Shown here in pieces: positions 52,745 to 61,611 of a stretch of 64,000 nucleotides of DNA. The translations under genes and the position numbers were made by a program. The stretch is from CAZIKF01 sp964539825. GTDB lineage: Bacteria > Muiribacteriota > UBA6191. Position 1 is the first letter of the stretch. Each line of letters starts with the position of its first letter. The DNA lies in assembly GCA_964539825.1 (NCBI GenBank), contig CAZIKF010000006.1:1-64000 (forward strand), read 5' to 3'. The notes beneath the pieces were generated by a model. That model was not told where the DNA came from, ran no database searches, and worked only from the letters and a program-made list of their open reading frames with translations.

Positions 52745-53901
52745 TGGAATATCTCAACTACGTGTTCCCCAACGAGCATGTTGAATGGGGACTTATGATT
52801 GTCGCATATCCCTATATCACGGGCCTGGTGGCGGGGGCATTCATCCTTTCATCACTCTACCACCTGTTTGGTGCTAAAGAATTGAAACCAGTTGGTCGTC
52901 TATCTGTCTTGTGCGCACTTGGTTTTGGCGCATTCGCTACCCTCCCTCTTCTTTTACATCTTGGTCATCCAACCAGGTCTTTTTTCATCATGATCCGACC
53001 CAACTTGAATTCAGCGATGTCGGGCTTTGGATTTATCTATGGAAGCTATATGGTCTTGCTGGTCCTGGAGATATGGTTTCTCTTTAGAGCCGAAATCGTC
53101 AACTGGGCAAAAAGCTCCCCATTTGGATTCATTCGTTTTTTTTGTCGAGTCCTGGCGCTCAACGTGTTGGAACTCACTCCCGGTGCACTGCGTCTAGATC
53201 ATAAAATGGCAAAGATTCTCACGGCAGTCGGGATTCCCATGGCCTGTGTACTACACGGCTATGTCGGGTTTATATTTGGCTCTCTTAAGGCTAATCCCTG
53301 GTGGTCCAGTCCTCTCATACCTATCATTTTTCTCTTATCAGCGATCGTATCTGGGATCGCTGGTGTAGCTTTGATCTATTGGATCTGGTGTTTTCTTCGC
53401 AGGGTCACGCCTGACCAGCGATGTCTCATGTCAATGGCGAAATATCTCTTTGGATTTCTAATCATCGACGTCACTTTGGAATTACTGGAGATCATCCACA
53501 AGGCTTACGAGGGGAAAGAAGAATGGGAGATGGTCTGGCACTTGATGACCGAAACGCTGGGTGACTCAATGATCTGGATTCAGTTCGTGATTGGAAGCGC
53601 TGTACCGCTAGTTCTGCTTGGATTGTTACTTCTGTTTCGACCCGGTGCCAGATTAAGCACCTTCATGCTCTTAATTTCAGCTATTCTTGCCAATGTGCAG
53701 GTTTTGTCCATGCGCTTTAATGTCGTGATTGGCGGACAGTTACTCTCTAAGAGCGGGGTTGGATTTCATGACTTCAACTTTCATATTTGGGGACGGGAAG
53801 GTCTGATAGCTTGCCTGGTGATTGGGCTCATGTGTGCACTTCTTGTTAGCACCCTAATAAAGATTTTCAACTCGACTCTTGCTAACGATGCGATAAGTTA
53901 A
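52744..53901 (+). CDS. NrfD/PsrC-family membrane quinone subunit
   Basis: 385 residues with about nine to ten membrane segments. NrfD proteins exchange electrons with menaquinol or ubiquinol and hold the Fe-S subunit at the membrane. Typical marks are WGLMIVAYPYITGLVAGAF, LLLHLGHPTRSFFIMIRPNLNSAMSGFG and the ALNVLELTPGALRLDHKMAK loop. Together with the two preceding genes it forms a probable quinone-linked electron-transfer complex. The arrangement is like Nrf BCD or Qrc without the catalytic or MoCo-like subunit. Confidence 0.93.
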   Translation: MEYLNYVFPNEHVEWGLMIVAYPYITGLVAGAFILSSLYHLFGAKELKPVGRLSVLCALGFGAFATLPLLLHLGHPTRSFFIMIRPNLNSAMSGFGFIYGSYMVLLVLEIWFLFRAEIVNWAKSSPFGFIRFFCRVLALNVLELTPGALRLDHKMAKILTAVGIPMACVLHGYVGFIFGSLKANPWWSSPLIPIIFLLSAIVSGIAGVALIYWIWCFLRRVTPDQRCLMSMAKYLFGFLIIDVTLELLEIIHKAYEGKEEWEMVWHLMTETLGDSMIWIQFVIGSAVPLVLLGLLLLFRPGARLSTFMLLISAILANVQVLSMRFNVVIGGQLLSKSGVGFHDFNFHIWGREGLIACLVIGLMCALLVSTLIKIFNSTLANDAIS

Positions 53902-53950
53902 GCAGTATCTCTAAGCCAGAGTCTTTTGTAGCCGATCGCAGTAAAAGGTA

Positions 53951-53970
53951 ATTCTTCGACAGGCTCCTAG
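53951..53970 (-). repeat. Single end of the MITE-like element
   Basis: The complement of 53951-53970 matches the left end of the 50314 element at 17 of 20 positions. It contains the TAG that is the stop codon of the Rrf2 gene (53967-53969). No second end is found nearby, so it is a remnant or a solo end. Confidence 0.55.
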
Positions 53971-54422
53971 GAATCCAGAAGATTTTCAAGTTGGCTTGCC
54001 CGGTCTGTATGACGACCGAAGTATCCTTTGCTGAGTTCCCCTATTGTGCATGATTTTAGATAGCGCTGAATGGATTCGCGTAGGGGTTTAAAGGATTGAT
54101 GCATGGGACAAGGGTTATCATCTAAACACTGCTCAAGTCCAAGAATGCAGGAAGTGTAGTTTTCTTCACCGTCAATGATGCAGACAATATCCCAGAGTGT
54201 AATTTTATTGGCTTCACGGGAAAGATAGAATCCCCCGGATGGTCCGCGTACGGATTTAAGTACACGTGCCCTGGTTAAGTCTCTCATTATTTTGGATAGA
54301 AACGAAGGTGAGATCGGCTCTATGGATGCGATTTGTTTAACCTGAAAGAAGGTACCATGTGGGCGGAGTCCCATTATGGTCAGGGCTCTAACAGCGTATT
54401 CTGCGGTTTTTGAGTAAAGCAT
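53967..54422 (-). CDS. Rrf2-family transcriptional regulator, Fe-S type
   Basis: 151 residues. The winged helix (about 1-80: YSKTAEYAVRALTIMG, then SPSFLSKIMRDLTRARVLKSVRGPSGGF) is followed by the cluster region with Cys at SCILGLEQCLDDNPCPMH, the three-Cys form of IscR/NsrR. Such proteins sense Fe-S status, nitric oxide or iron and repress or activate stress genes. Likely targets are the neighbouring redox genes. It is convergent to the NrfD gene. The 296 nt upstream (54423-54718) are AT-rich with no gene and probably hold operators. Confidence 0.9.
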   Translation of the reverse strand: MLYSKTAEYAVRALTIMGLRPHGTFFQVKQIASIEPISPSFLSKIMRDLTRARVLKSVRGPSGGFYLSREANKITLWDIVCIIDGEENYTSCILGLEQCLDDNPCPMHQSFKPLRESIQRYLKSCTIGELSKGYFGRHTDRASQLENLLDS

Positions 54423-54718
54423 GAGGTATTTTATGTTTTTGGTGGGTGGATGGAAAGGGACTTCTGATCCGTTGGTAAAAAAATTTTACTTAATTAATAC
54501 GCGAAAATAAGATAATAAGGTATTAATGTACTAATAAACAAAATTAGGGACAAGTCTAAAACTTTCTATTTTAGTCTATTTTTTCTGTTTAACCCGGAAT
54601 CAAGTGCAGATCTACTCCTCTATCGAATCCCAAGATTGCGACTCAGAGGTGTAGTGAAAGGATGTTTTAGCAAGGAAACATAAAGATCTTTAAAGAGTGC
54701 TTATTCTTTAGAAAAAGA

Positions 54719-55258
54719 TCACTTTTTTGTCTGTTTTGTAGAACTGGAATTCTGATCCAACAAACGATTAATTACAGGCTCAATTTTAGAAATAGGTGTC
54801 TGAGGTGCAAAACGTGCAAGTACACTGCCTCTTTGATCTACCAAAAATTTAGTAAAATTCCATTTGATGGTTGGAGTACCAAAAATACCGGGTTGTTCCT
54901 TTTTCAAATATTTATAAAGAGGATGTGTGCCAGGGCCATTCACTTCAATTTTTTCAAACAATGGGAAAGATACTGAGAAGTTCATTTCGCAAAAGTATTG
55001 AATGGCCAAATTATCGGCAGGTTCCTGCTCACGAAACTGGTTACAGGGAAATCCAAGAACTTGAAATCCTCTCTCCGAATGACTCTGAAACAACGATTCA
55101 AGTCCCGTATACTGTTTTGTAAACATACATTTACTAGCAGTGTTCACGATGAGTAAGACCTGTGCCTCAAAATCAGAAAGAGACTTCTCTTCACCACTAA
55201 TTAGATTAGTCTTAAAACTATAAATCGGGGCAGTAGAAACGGAATCTTTAGAACACAT
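54719..55258 (-). CDS. Glutathione peroxidase family protein
   Basis: 179 residues, thioredoxin fold. It reduces peroxides with thiols. The catalytic Cys is residue 44 in NTASKCMFTKQY, where Met replaces the usual Gly after the Cys. The Gln is in FPCNQFREQEP and the Trp/Asn in IKWNFTKFLVD. Cys, not selenocysteine, is coded. Base composition here is more AT-rich than in neighbouring genes, which may mean transfer. Confidence 0.92.
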   Translation of the reverse strand: MCSKDSVSTAPIYSFKTNLISGEEKSLSDFEAQVLLIVNTASKCMFTKQYTGLESLFQSHSERGFQVLGFPCNQFREQEPADNLAIQYFCEMNFSVSFPLFEKIEVNGPGTHPLYKYLKKEQPGIFGTPTIKWNFTKFLVDQRGSVLARFAPQTPISKIEPVINRLLDQNSSSTKQTKK

Positions 55259-55445
55259 GATCAGGCACTCTTCCAGGGAAGCTCTATTATATACTGTTCA
55301 CAGCGCTAAGTTCATGAGAATCATGAATCCCTGATCTTTTGAACCTCTTCCCATCAAATAACCATTGTAAGGAATCCTTGAGCTTGAGACACTCATCCAG
55401 GGAAAGACTCGTGAAAAGATAAGATTTAGATTCGAAAGGAAAACG

Positions 55446-57530
55446 ATGAACAAAGTGAGATCCGGGGTAACGCTGTCAGCCTTACGCAGGCTTCAACAGT
55501 ACCCAAGATTACTATTTGGTAAAAAAAACCTATCCCCTTCCTATCCTGAAAAGCCGGTAGTTGATGACAACTTTGAATCTAATGTTAAGGATTTATACAT
55601 CATTGGTGATGTGTCCGGAACACCTCTGATTAAGATGACTATGAACCAGGGATTTGACCTGGCCAATCTCCTCCATCGGGAAATTCAGTCTAAAGGACAA
55701 ACCCTGGATCCAGATGCCTATGAAGTGTTAGTCATAGGGGCTGGATGCGCTGGATTGGGAGCGCTCAGGCAATTACAAAAGCTAGGCATTCGATCTCTTT
55801 GTATTGAATCCAACAGGAGTCTCCATCCTATTCGTAATTTTACCAGGGGAAAACCAATCTATCTCGAGCCCCTGGATCTCGAATTTAAAGACGATTGGGG
55901 ACTTACAGAGGGAACTCGAGAAACCGTACTGGAACAGACTCAAACTGTGATTGAGTCTGAAGGTCTCCCGATCCATGAATTCGAAAAAGTCACGGGAGTG
56001 GAGCGCAAGGGAAGCCTATTTGAGATCAAAAGTGATAAAGGAAGCTATAAGGCGCGCTATGTTGTGCTCTCTATCGGAAAATCTGGGAATCCACGCAAAG
56101 CCGGGGTTCCTGGAGAACTTGAGAATCCTCAAAAGATTTTTCATCGACTCATTGACCCTGCGGATCATGTAGAGCAGGACATCCTAATCTATGGCGGAGG
56201 TGATGTAGCACTTGAAGCGGCCATAGCTCTATGCGCAAACAACCGTGTCACCCTTGCCACCATTGATAAAGAATTTATTTTTCCAAAAAAACGAAACGTA
56301 GATCAGTTGATGTCCCTGGCTGAGCAGGGACGCCTTAGCGTTCACCTGGACACCAAATTACTCGCCGTAGGAGAAAAGGAGGTAGGTATTTCGGTAGCCA
56401 ATGGCGAGTCCACTAAACTGAAGAATGATGCGGTCTTTGAAATGATCGGAGCAGAGTTGCCGCTGCCCTTCCTCAAAAAGCTTGGACTCCGACTGCAATC
56501 GGATTGGACAGTCCTCAGGAAAGTAGCGATGTTAGTTTGTTTCATAGGCATTTACCTGCTTTATGGCTGGAAAAAGGGATTTTGGCCGTTTTCTTATGCG
56601 CAGGGCATCTCACAGCTGCCGGGAATTCTCTCTCATCCTTCATTTTGGTATAGCGCTCTCTACACCTTTTTGATGGCCTTTTTTGGGATGAAGGCCATGA
56701 AAAGGTGGAACCGGGGAGGGAAGGATACCTATCAGACCTTTCGATTCCTAAGCCTGATTACCTTCCAGATCCTCAGTTTTGTTGGGATTGAAATCATCCT
56801 GGCAATCCTCACCCCTAAGTATTGGTGGAGATTTTATGGAATCAATAATCCATTTCCCCTTCTTTTTGACACCTTTTTCAACTGGAGTGCTAGCGATCCT
56901 TCCCTGGTCAAATGGAGCCTGATCGGAGCATGTTTCACGGTCACTTTCGTCATCATACCCATCGCAGTTCGCTACCATGGAAAGCGATTTTGTACCTGGA
57001 TCTGCGGCTGTGGAGGTCTGGCTGAGACCTTCGGTGATCGATGGCGGCACTTATCTCACAAGGGAGTCAGAGCTGAGAAATGGGAAATTGTCGGAGACAT
57101 ACTCATGTTCTGGGTTTTTACTTCAGCTCTTGTGATTTTGATTCTATACGGAGGAAATACAGCATCAGCGGGATGGTGGCACCAGGGCTATGCCCTGCTG
57201 GCAGATTTCTGGATGATCGCGGTCATTCCCGTCGCTCTCTATCCCTTTTTCGGTGGAAAGGTCTGGTGCCGCTTCTGGTGTCCCTTAGCCAAGTATATGC
57301 AGGTTCTTTCCAGATGGTACGGAACACTTCAGATCAGTTCCAATGAGAAATGTATTTCTTGTACTCAGTGTTCCTCTTTTTGTGAGGTCGGGGTAGATGT
57401 GATGAATTTTGCCAAAAACCAACAGTCATTTGACAACCGAAATTCTTCCTGTATTCACTGTGGAATCTGTATTTCAGTTTGTCCCATGGATGTACTGAGC
57501 TTCAATAACGATGCCAGGAATGAAAAGTAG
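55446..57530 (+). CDS. Flavoprotein fused to NapH-like membrane ferredoxin
   Basis: 694 residues. An IGDVSG motif (about 52-57) precedes a dinucleotide-binding fold with VLVIGAGCAGLGALR (about 97-111) and a second fold with ILIYGGGDVALEAA (about 245-258), as in thioredoxin-reductase-like enzymes without a CxxC. Six membrane segments fill about 355-610, with NapH-like CTWICGCGG and CRFWCPLAKY. Two [4Fe-4S] motifs end it: CISCTQCSSFC and CIHCGICISVC. It probably moves electrons between NAD(P)H, quinone and a reductase. The IGDVSG segment is normally C-terminal in this flavoprotein class, so the order is permuted. The stop meets the convergent gene with no gap. Confidence 0.85.
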   Translation: MNKVRSGVTLSALRRLQQYPRLLFGKKNLSPSYPEKPVVDDNFESNVKDLYIIGDVSGTPLIKMTMNQGFDLANLLHREIQSKGQTLDPDAYEVLVIGAGCAGLGALRQLQKLGIRSLCIESNRSLHPIRNFTRGKPIYLEPLDLEFKDDWGLTEGTRETVLEQTQTVIESEGLPIHEFEKVTGVERKGSLFEIKSDKGSYKARYVVLSIGKSGNPRKAGVPGELENPQKIFHRLIDPADHVEQDILIYGGGDVALEAAIALCANNRVTLATIDKEFIFPKKRNVDQLMSLAEQGRLSVHLDTKLLAVGEKEVGISVANGESTKLKNDAVFEMIGAELPLPFLKKLGLRLQSDWTVLRKVAMLVCFIGIYLLYGWKKGFWPFSYAQGISQLPGILSHPSFWYSALYTFLMAFFGMKAMKRWNRGGKDTYQTFRFLSLITFQILSFVGIEIILAILTPKYWWRFYGINNPFPLLFDTFFNWSASDPSLVKWSLIGACFTVTFVIIPIAVRYHGKRFCTWICGCGGLAETFGDRWRHLSHKGVRAEKWEIVGDILMFWVFTSALVILILYGGNTASAGWWHQGYALLADFWMIAVIPVALYPFFGGKVWCRFWCPLAKYMQVLSRWYGTLQISSNEKCISCTQCSSFCEVGVDVMNFAKNQQSFDNRNSSCIHCGICISVCPMDVLSFNNDARNEK

Positions 57531-58976
57531 CTAGGGAAGCCAAGATTTCATTAAATCCATGCCAGCGGTCGAATACTTCTTGAATTGAGCAATATTCGAG
57601 GTCTTTTTAAGAATTTTCAGGAATTGGGAAGGTCTGAAATAGAATTCTCTATAGAACCTTGATGTGTGTTCATGCATTTCCCGCAGGGAAAATTTTGTCC
57701 CGGGAAGGTGCATATCATGATCGAGAGAATCGCTTTCGATCACGGTTTTCCAAGGATCCATTCCAGCTTCCTGAACCAATCGGTTATAGACCGGGGTGCC
57801 GGGTACAGGCCAGTAAGGTGAGATCTGAACGAAATCAAAGGGAGCTGATCCGATGAATTCCAGGGTATTTTTCAGCGAATCTTCATCCTCTCCGGGAAGT
57901 CCTAGAATAAAGAATCCTGTGATGCCTATCCCTTCCTCATGGGTAGCTTTCAGAACATCCCGAATATGGTCTATTCCGCCCTGGTATTTATTTACCCCGC
58001 GCAGAACGTCTTCATCTCCTGATTCGATTCCATACCCAATCCAGGAACAATTCGATCTGGCCATTGCTTTGAGCTGTTCCCGTTCTACTTTGTCCACGCG
58101 CACGCGGCAGGACCAGCGAATGCTCAGATTTCGCTTCGCGTATAAGTCAGCTATCTCAAAAACTCTCTCGGGTGGTAGAAGGAAGTTAGCATCGAAGTAA
58201 TCAATTTCCCTGTATCCCAGTTCTCGCTCACATACTTCGAGTTCATTGACGATGTCCTCCGCGCTTCGCGGATGAACCGGAGTGAGTCGGTTAGAGCAGT
58301 AATCACATCCATAGGGACATCCAAACACTGACATACCGGCGGTAAAAGGTCTCAGCTCCGATAGAGTGGAGAAGTATAGATTTTTATCCGGTAGAATTTC
58401 GCGGGCAGGCAGTGGGAGTACAACGTCTTTTGGATGAGCTAGTTTCGCATTGTTGTAGACCTGACCTTCATAATTTACACAGGTGCCCGCTACCTTCCAC
58501 CATTCCAGTTTGTCCAGGTAGGCACGGGTCCATTCCACAACGCAGGTTTCCGCAGGAGAATGGAAAACGGCCTTGACCTCTGGCAATGAAGCGATCTCGG
58601 CGGGATAATTTCTAGCACCTACCCCACCCACCAGGATGGGGGCATCAAAGCGTTTATGGAAGGCTCTCAGCCACTCTTTGAGATATAGAAAATCAAGATT
58701 TACAGCGGTGAAACAAAGGAAGTCAAATTCCTTGGTTGAAGCCTGCTTTAAGGCCTCATCCATCGGAAGCGACAAGGCATGACAATCAAGTAGCTCTACT
58801 TCGGCCCCATGAGCCTTTAGCCAGGCACCCAGGTAAAGCAGGTTAATCGGTGGAATAATCCCAAGATTCTTGAGGTTCTTCATGTATGCGAAGGTATCGG
58901 TGTAAAACCCGAAGGAGTGAAATACAAGTAAATATTTGGTTCCACTTAAAGAGTCTGGTTTTAGATTCGTTGCCAT
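57531..58976 (-). CDS. B12-binding radical SAM enzyme (BchE-like)
   Basis: 481 residues. A cobalamin-binding Rossmann-like N-terminus (about 20-140: PPINLLYLGAWLKAHG, LVGGVGARNYP) is followed by a radical SAM core with the cluster motif GCPYGCDYC (about 218-226) and FFILGLPGEDEDSL. These enzymes do radical methylation, cyclisation or other C-C chemistry; the class includes BchE. The substrate is unknown. Last gene of the five-gene operon, 32 nt after the halogenase-like gene, with which it shares a pathway by position. Confidence 0.9.
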   Translation of the reverse strand: MATNLKPDSLSGTKYLLVFHSFGFYTDTFAYMKNLKNLGIIPPINLLYLGAWLKAHGAEVELLDCHALSLPMDEALKQASTKEFDFLCFTAVNLDFLYLKEWLRAFHKRFDAPILVGGVGARNYPAEIASLPEVKAVFHSPAETCVVEWTRAYLDKLEWWKVAGTCVNYEGQVYNNAKLAHPKDVVLPLPAREILPDKNLYFSTLSELRPFTAGMSVFGCPYGCDYCSNRLTPVHPRSAEDIVNELEVCERELGYREIDYFDANFLLPPERVFEIADLYAKRNLSIRWSCRVRVDKVEREQLKAMARSNCSWIGYGIESGDEDVLRGVNKYQGGIDHIRDVLKATHEEGIGITGFFILGLPGEDEDSLKNTLEFIGSAPFDFVQISPYWPVPGTPVYNRLVQEAGMDPWKTVIESDSLDHDMHLPGTKFSLREMHEHTSRFYREFYFRPSQFLKILKKTSNIAQFKKYSTAGMDLMKSWLP

Positions 58977-59008
58977 CTTTAACCTCCGTCTACCGTCTGT
59001 CAGAACCT

Positions 59009-60910
59009 TTAGCCCAACAGTCGTATTTCTTCTTCTACCCGTTTGGCTTTTGGGCCTGACGATCTTCCAAATTTAAAACCCGTATTTACCGGGCTGCGGC
59101 TACCGTCAATGAGACTTTCAAGGACGGGATTTACAGCGGGCTCCATCCAAAGTTCGCGAATGTACTCCTGGATTTCTTCGTCCGCTGTTGAGAAAGTGAT
59201 CGGAACTTCACTCTCCAGGCAATTAGGCGTTAGTTCCACCGGAATTTCTTTGGAAAATTGAGTTTGAATCTGTCTCTCTAGCTGTTTGCTGAGCGTGAAA
59301 AGAAATCCATTCAGCCATTCTTCAGTGAGTTCAAAGCGTGACATGATTCCAAATCCAAGATGATCCTGAATATATCTTTTTGTCAGGAAGTTTTTGAGAC
59401 TGAATCGAGCCTGAATAAGCTCACTGATTGTTAATCTACACAGGTAAAGATGGTTTTCGAGAGCACGATCATCATTGTAGTCAATGAGCATTTCCTCTTC
59501 GATTCGAAAGCGATTTTGACGTAGGGAATACTCCTCAAGGTTCTTGCGTTCATAGAGTCCGCTTTCTCTCAGGTACTCAGAGAGCGCTCGGAATCCGTTC
59601 TGTATCGCGCCGGTCAGGCGCAAGGTAGATTCCTGGGCTGAAATTTCACGCTCCATCCATTGAAGATCCCGGTACCTTCCTGACATGAAGTTCCAGACCA
59701 TTCGGTTGGTGTAGGAATAAAAATCCCAAAGGGACTTGATATCAAAGACCTCGTAGCTGCCAAATCCGTCGTATTGGCCCACATAGAGGAGTCTTAATAT
59801 CTGGTATTCATGATGGGTATAGGAATTGATAAGGTTGACCTTATCCTCCAGGTGGTTTTCATTTTCTTCTGTGACAAGATGATCAAGCAGGTAGGCCTGT
59901 CTTGACAAAACGTCGCTGCCGGGAGAATAAAAGGGGTCAATAAAGCCATGCGTGTCACCTACAATTGCCCAGCGATCCTTGGAGCAGAAAAACTCTCTTT
60001 TAAAGGACAAACTGGGATGAGATTGGAAATCAAGGATCTCGGCCTCGCCCAGGAGCTCCCCTACGAAGGGATGAGCCATTAGGAAGGCCTCAAAATCTTC
60101 CTGTTTAGTGAGATCCTTATCAAGAATATCCTTATCATAGACAATACCCCAACTCACCACCCCCCTATCGATAGGAATGGCCCAGATCCAGAACCCCCGG
60201 CCCATGAAGTGATTGGTGGATAGATATCGGCTGGTATGTCCTACCCTACCTCGCCACTGATCATCCCCCAGGGTGTCAATATCCTTAACATTTCTATACC
60301 TCCCCCACGCCCCTGCTGTGTGATGATCAGGATCAGGCGACGCTGGTGACAGTTTGTCAAAATAGGGGGCGGCGGCACAGGTTCTACCTGAGGAATTGAT
60401 GATCCACCTTGCTTTAACCGGGTGCATCATACCGTCCTGGCAATATTCCACAGAATGCATTTTCTCTGTTGGATTGATTGCCACGGAACGTACCTGGGCA
60501 CCTGTCTTTGTTTCAATTCCTATCCTCGCATTAAGTTCCCACAAGTCCTTATCAAGTCGGGCACGATCCACTTGAAAGGTTGGAAAAATGGGGAGAATAT
60601 TGGAGCCTATTTCGCTACAGCGGGTTGGATCGAATTCAGAGTGAGAGTTTGTGAAAAAATACCTGAGACCATTCTTTGGCAGGTGGTTGAGATAACAATA
60701 GGTTGAAAGGCCAAGGTCACGAATCATAAAGAAACCAGCTACACCTACCGTGGACTCACCCGGGTTCCAATGGGTGGTTTCATTTTTTTCGAGCACCAGA
60801 ATCTTCAGTTCAGGATGACGCTTTTTTAGATAACGGCTCATCAGTCCGGAGGACAGTCCACCTCCTAAAAACACCAGGTCAAAATCATGGCTCCCCTTGT
60901 CTTGACTCAT
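59009..60910 (-). CDS. Flavin-dependent halogenase-like oxidoreductase
   Basis: 633 residues. The FAD-binding motif is FLGGGLSSGLMSRYL near the start, then GESTVGV, a mark of the tryptophan halogenase family. The signature WIWAIP (WxWxIP) is at about residue 245. An FAD-contact block GDTHGFIDPFYSPGSDV follows at about 325. In true halogenases a Lys in the GESTxP region gives hypohalous acid; I cannot place it confidently. It is longer than typical 500-residue enzymes by a helical C-terminus. It could halogenate or hydroxylate an aromatic or lipid product. Confidence 0.85.
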   Translation of the reverse strand: MSQDKGSHDFDLVFLGGGLSSGLMSRYLKKRHPELKILVLEKNETTHWNPGESTVGVAGFFMIRDLGLSTYCYLNHLPKNGLRYFFTNSHSEFDPTRCSEIGSNILPIFPTFQVDRARLDKDLWELNARIGIETKTGAQVRSVAINPTEKMHSVEYCQDGMMHPVKARWIINSSGRTCAAAPYFDKLSPASPDPDHHTAGAWGRYRNVKDIDTLGDDQWRGRVGHTSRYLSTNHFMGRGFWIWAIPIDRGVVSWGIVYDKDILDKDLTKQEDFEAFLMAHPFVGELLGEAEILDFQSHPSLSFKREFFCSKDRWAIVGDTHGFIDPFYSPGSDVLSRQAYLLDHLVTEENENHLEDKVNLINSYTHHEYQILRLLYVGQYDGFGSYEVFDIKSLWDFYSYTNRMVWNFMSGRYRDLQWMEREISAQESTLRLTGAIQNGFRALSEYLRESGLYERKNLEEYSLRQNRFRIEEEMLIDYNDDRALENHLYLCRLTISELIQARFSLKNFLTKRYIQDHLGFGIMSRFELTEEWLNGFLFTLSKQLERQIQTQFSKEIPVELTPNCLESEVPITFSTADEEIQEYIRELWMEPAVNPVLESLIDGSRSPVNTGFKFGRSSGPKAKRVEEEIRLLG

Positions 60911-60939
60911 ACTGATCTCCCTTCAAAGTCCTTGAGCTC

Positions 60940-61611
60940 TTAAATCGCCCCTGTCTTATGTTTCTCTTTCCATAGTATTGCCCTGTGCATCAGTTCAGTT
61001 CCGTTTTTCAGGGAAAGCTTTTCTTTGATACGTGCTCGATAGGTCTCTACGGTCTTGATACTTAACTTTAGTTCCCTGGCAATATTACCCGTACTGATTC
61101 CTTTGCCAATCCCTTCAAAAACCTGAAGTTCACGCTTGGTCAGCGACTGCATTCTTTCTTCCCAGGGTTGACTTCTCCGATGAAATAGATTAGCGACCAC
61201 AGAGTCAATCAATCCTTCTTTGAGGTAGATTTTACCCTTTGATATTTCTTGAATCGCTTCCAGGATTTTTTCGATAGCAACATCCTTGGTGATGTATCCG
61301 CTCGCGCCTGCCCGAATAGCGCGAGCTGCATGAGTTTCCTCAGAGTACATGGAGAGAACCAATACCTTAATCTGCGGGTGGTTATCCCGAAGGTGAAGCA
61401 ATACGTCAATTCCGTCCATTCCCTGCAAAGATAGATCGAGAATCACCAGATCCGGTTTGAAACCGGGAATTTCCTCCAGTGCTATTTCTCCAGACTCAGA
61501 TTTACCGCAGAGTTCAAGACCCTTCTGTCTTCCAAGGTAATCTACCAATCCCTGCCGAACCACAGGATGATCATCAATGACATAGACCTTTAATGGATTG
61601 GCACTTCGCAT
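60940..61611 (-). CDS. LuxR/NarL-type response regulator
   Basis: 223 residues. Receiver domain (about 8-125) with DDHPVVRQG and the phospho-Asp in DLVILDLSLQGMDG (about residue 58), and Lys in SGYITKDV. C-terminal LuxR helix-turn-helix (about 155-215) with LTKRELQVFEG and SIKTVETYRARIKEKL. Its 5' end overlaps the kinase gene by 22 nt, making it the cognate regulator. It likely controls this operon. Confidence 0.96.
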   Translation of the reverse strand: MRSANPLKVYVIDDHPVVRQGLVDYLGRQKGLELCGKSESGEIALEEIPGFKPDLVILDLSLQGMDGIDVLLHLRDNHPQIKVLVLSMYSEETHAARAIRAGASGYITKDVAIEKILEAIQEISKGKIYLKEGLIDSVVANLFHRRSQPWEERMQSLTKRELQVFEGIGKGISTGNIARELKLSIKTVETYRARIKEKLSLKNGTELMHRAILWKEKHKTGAI

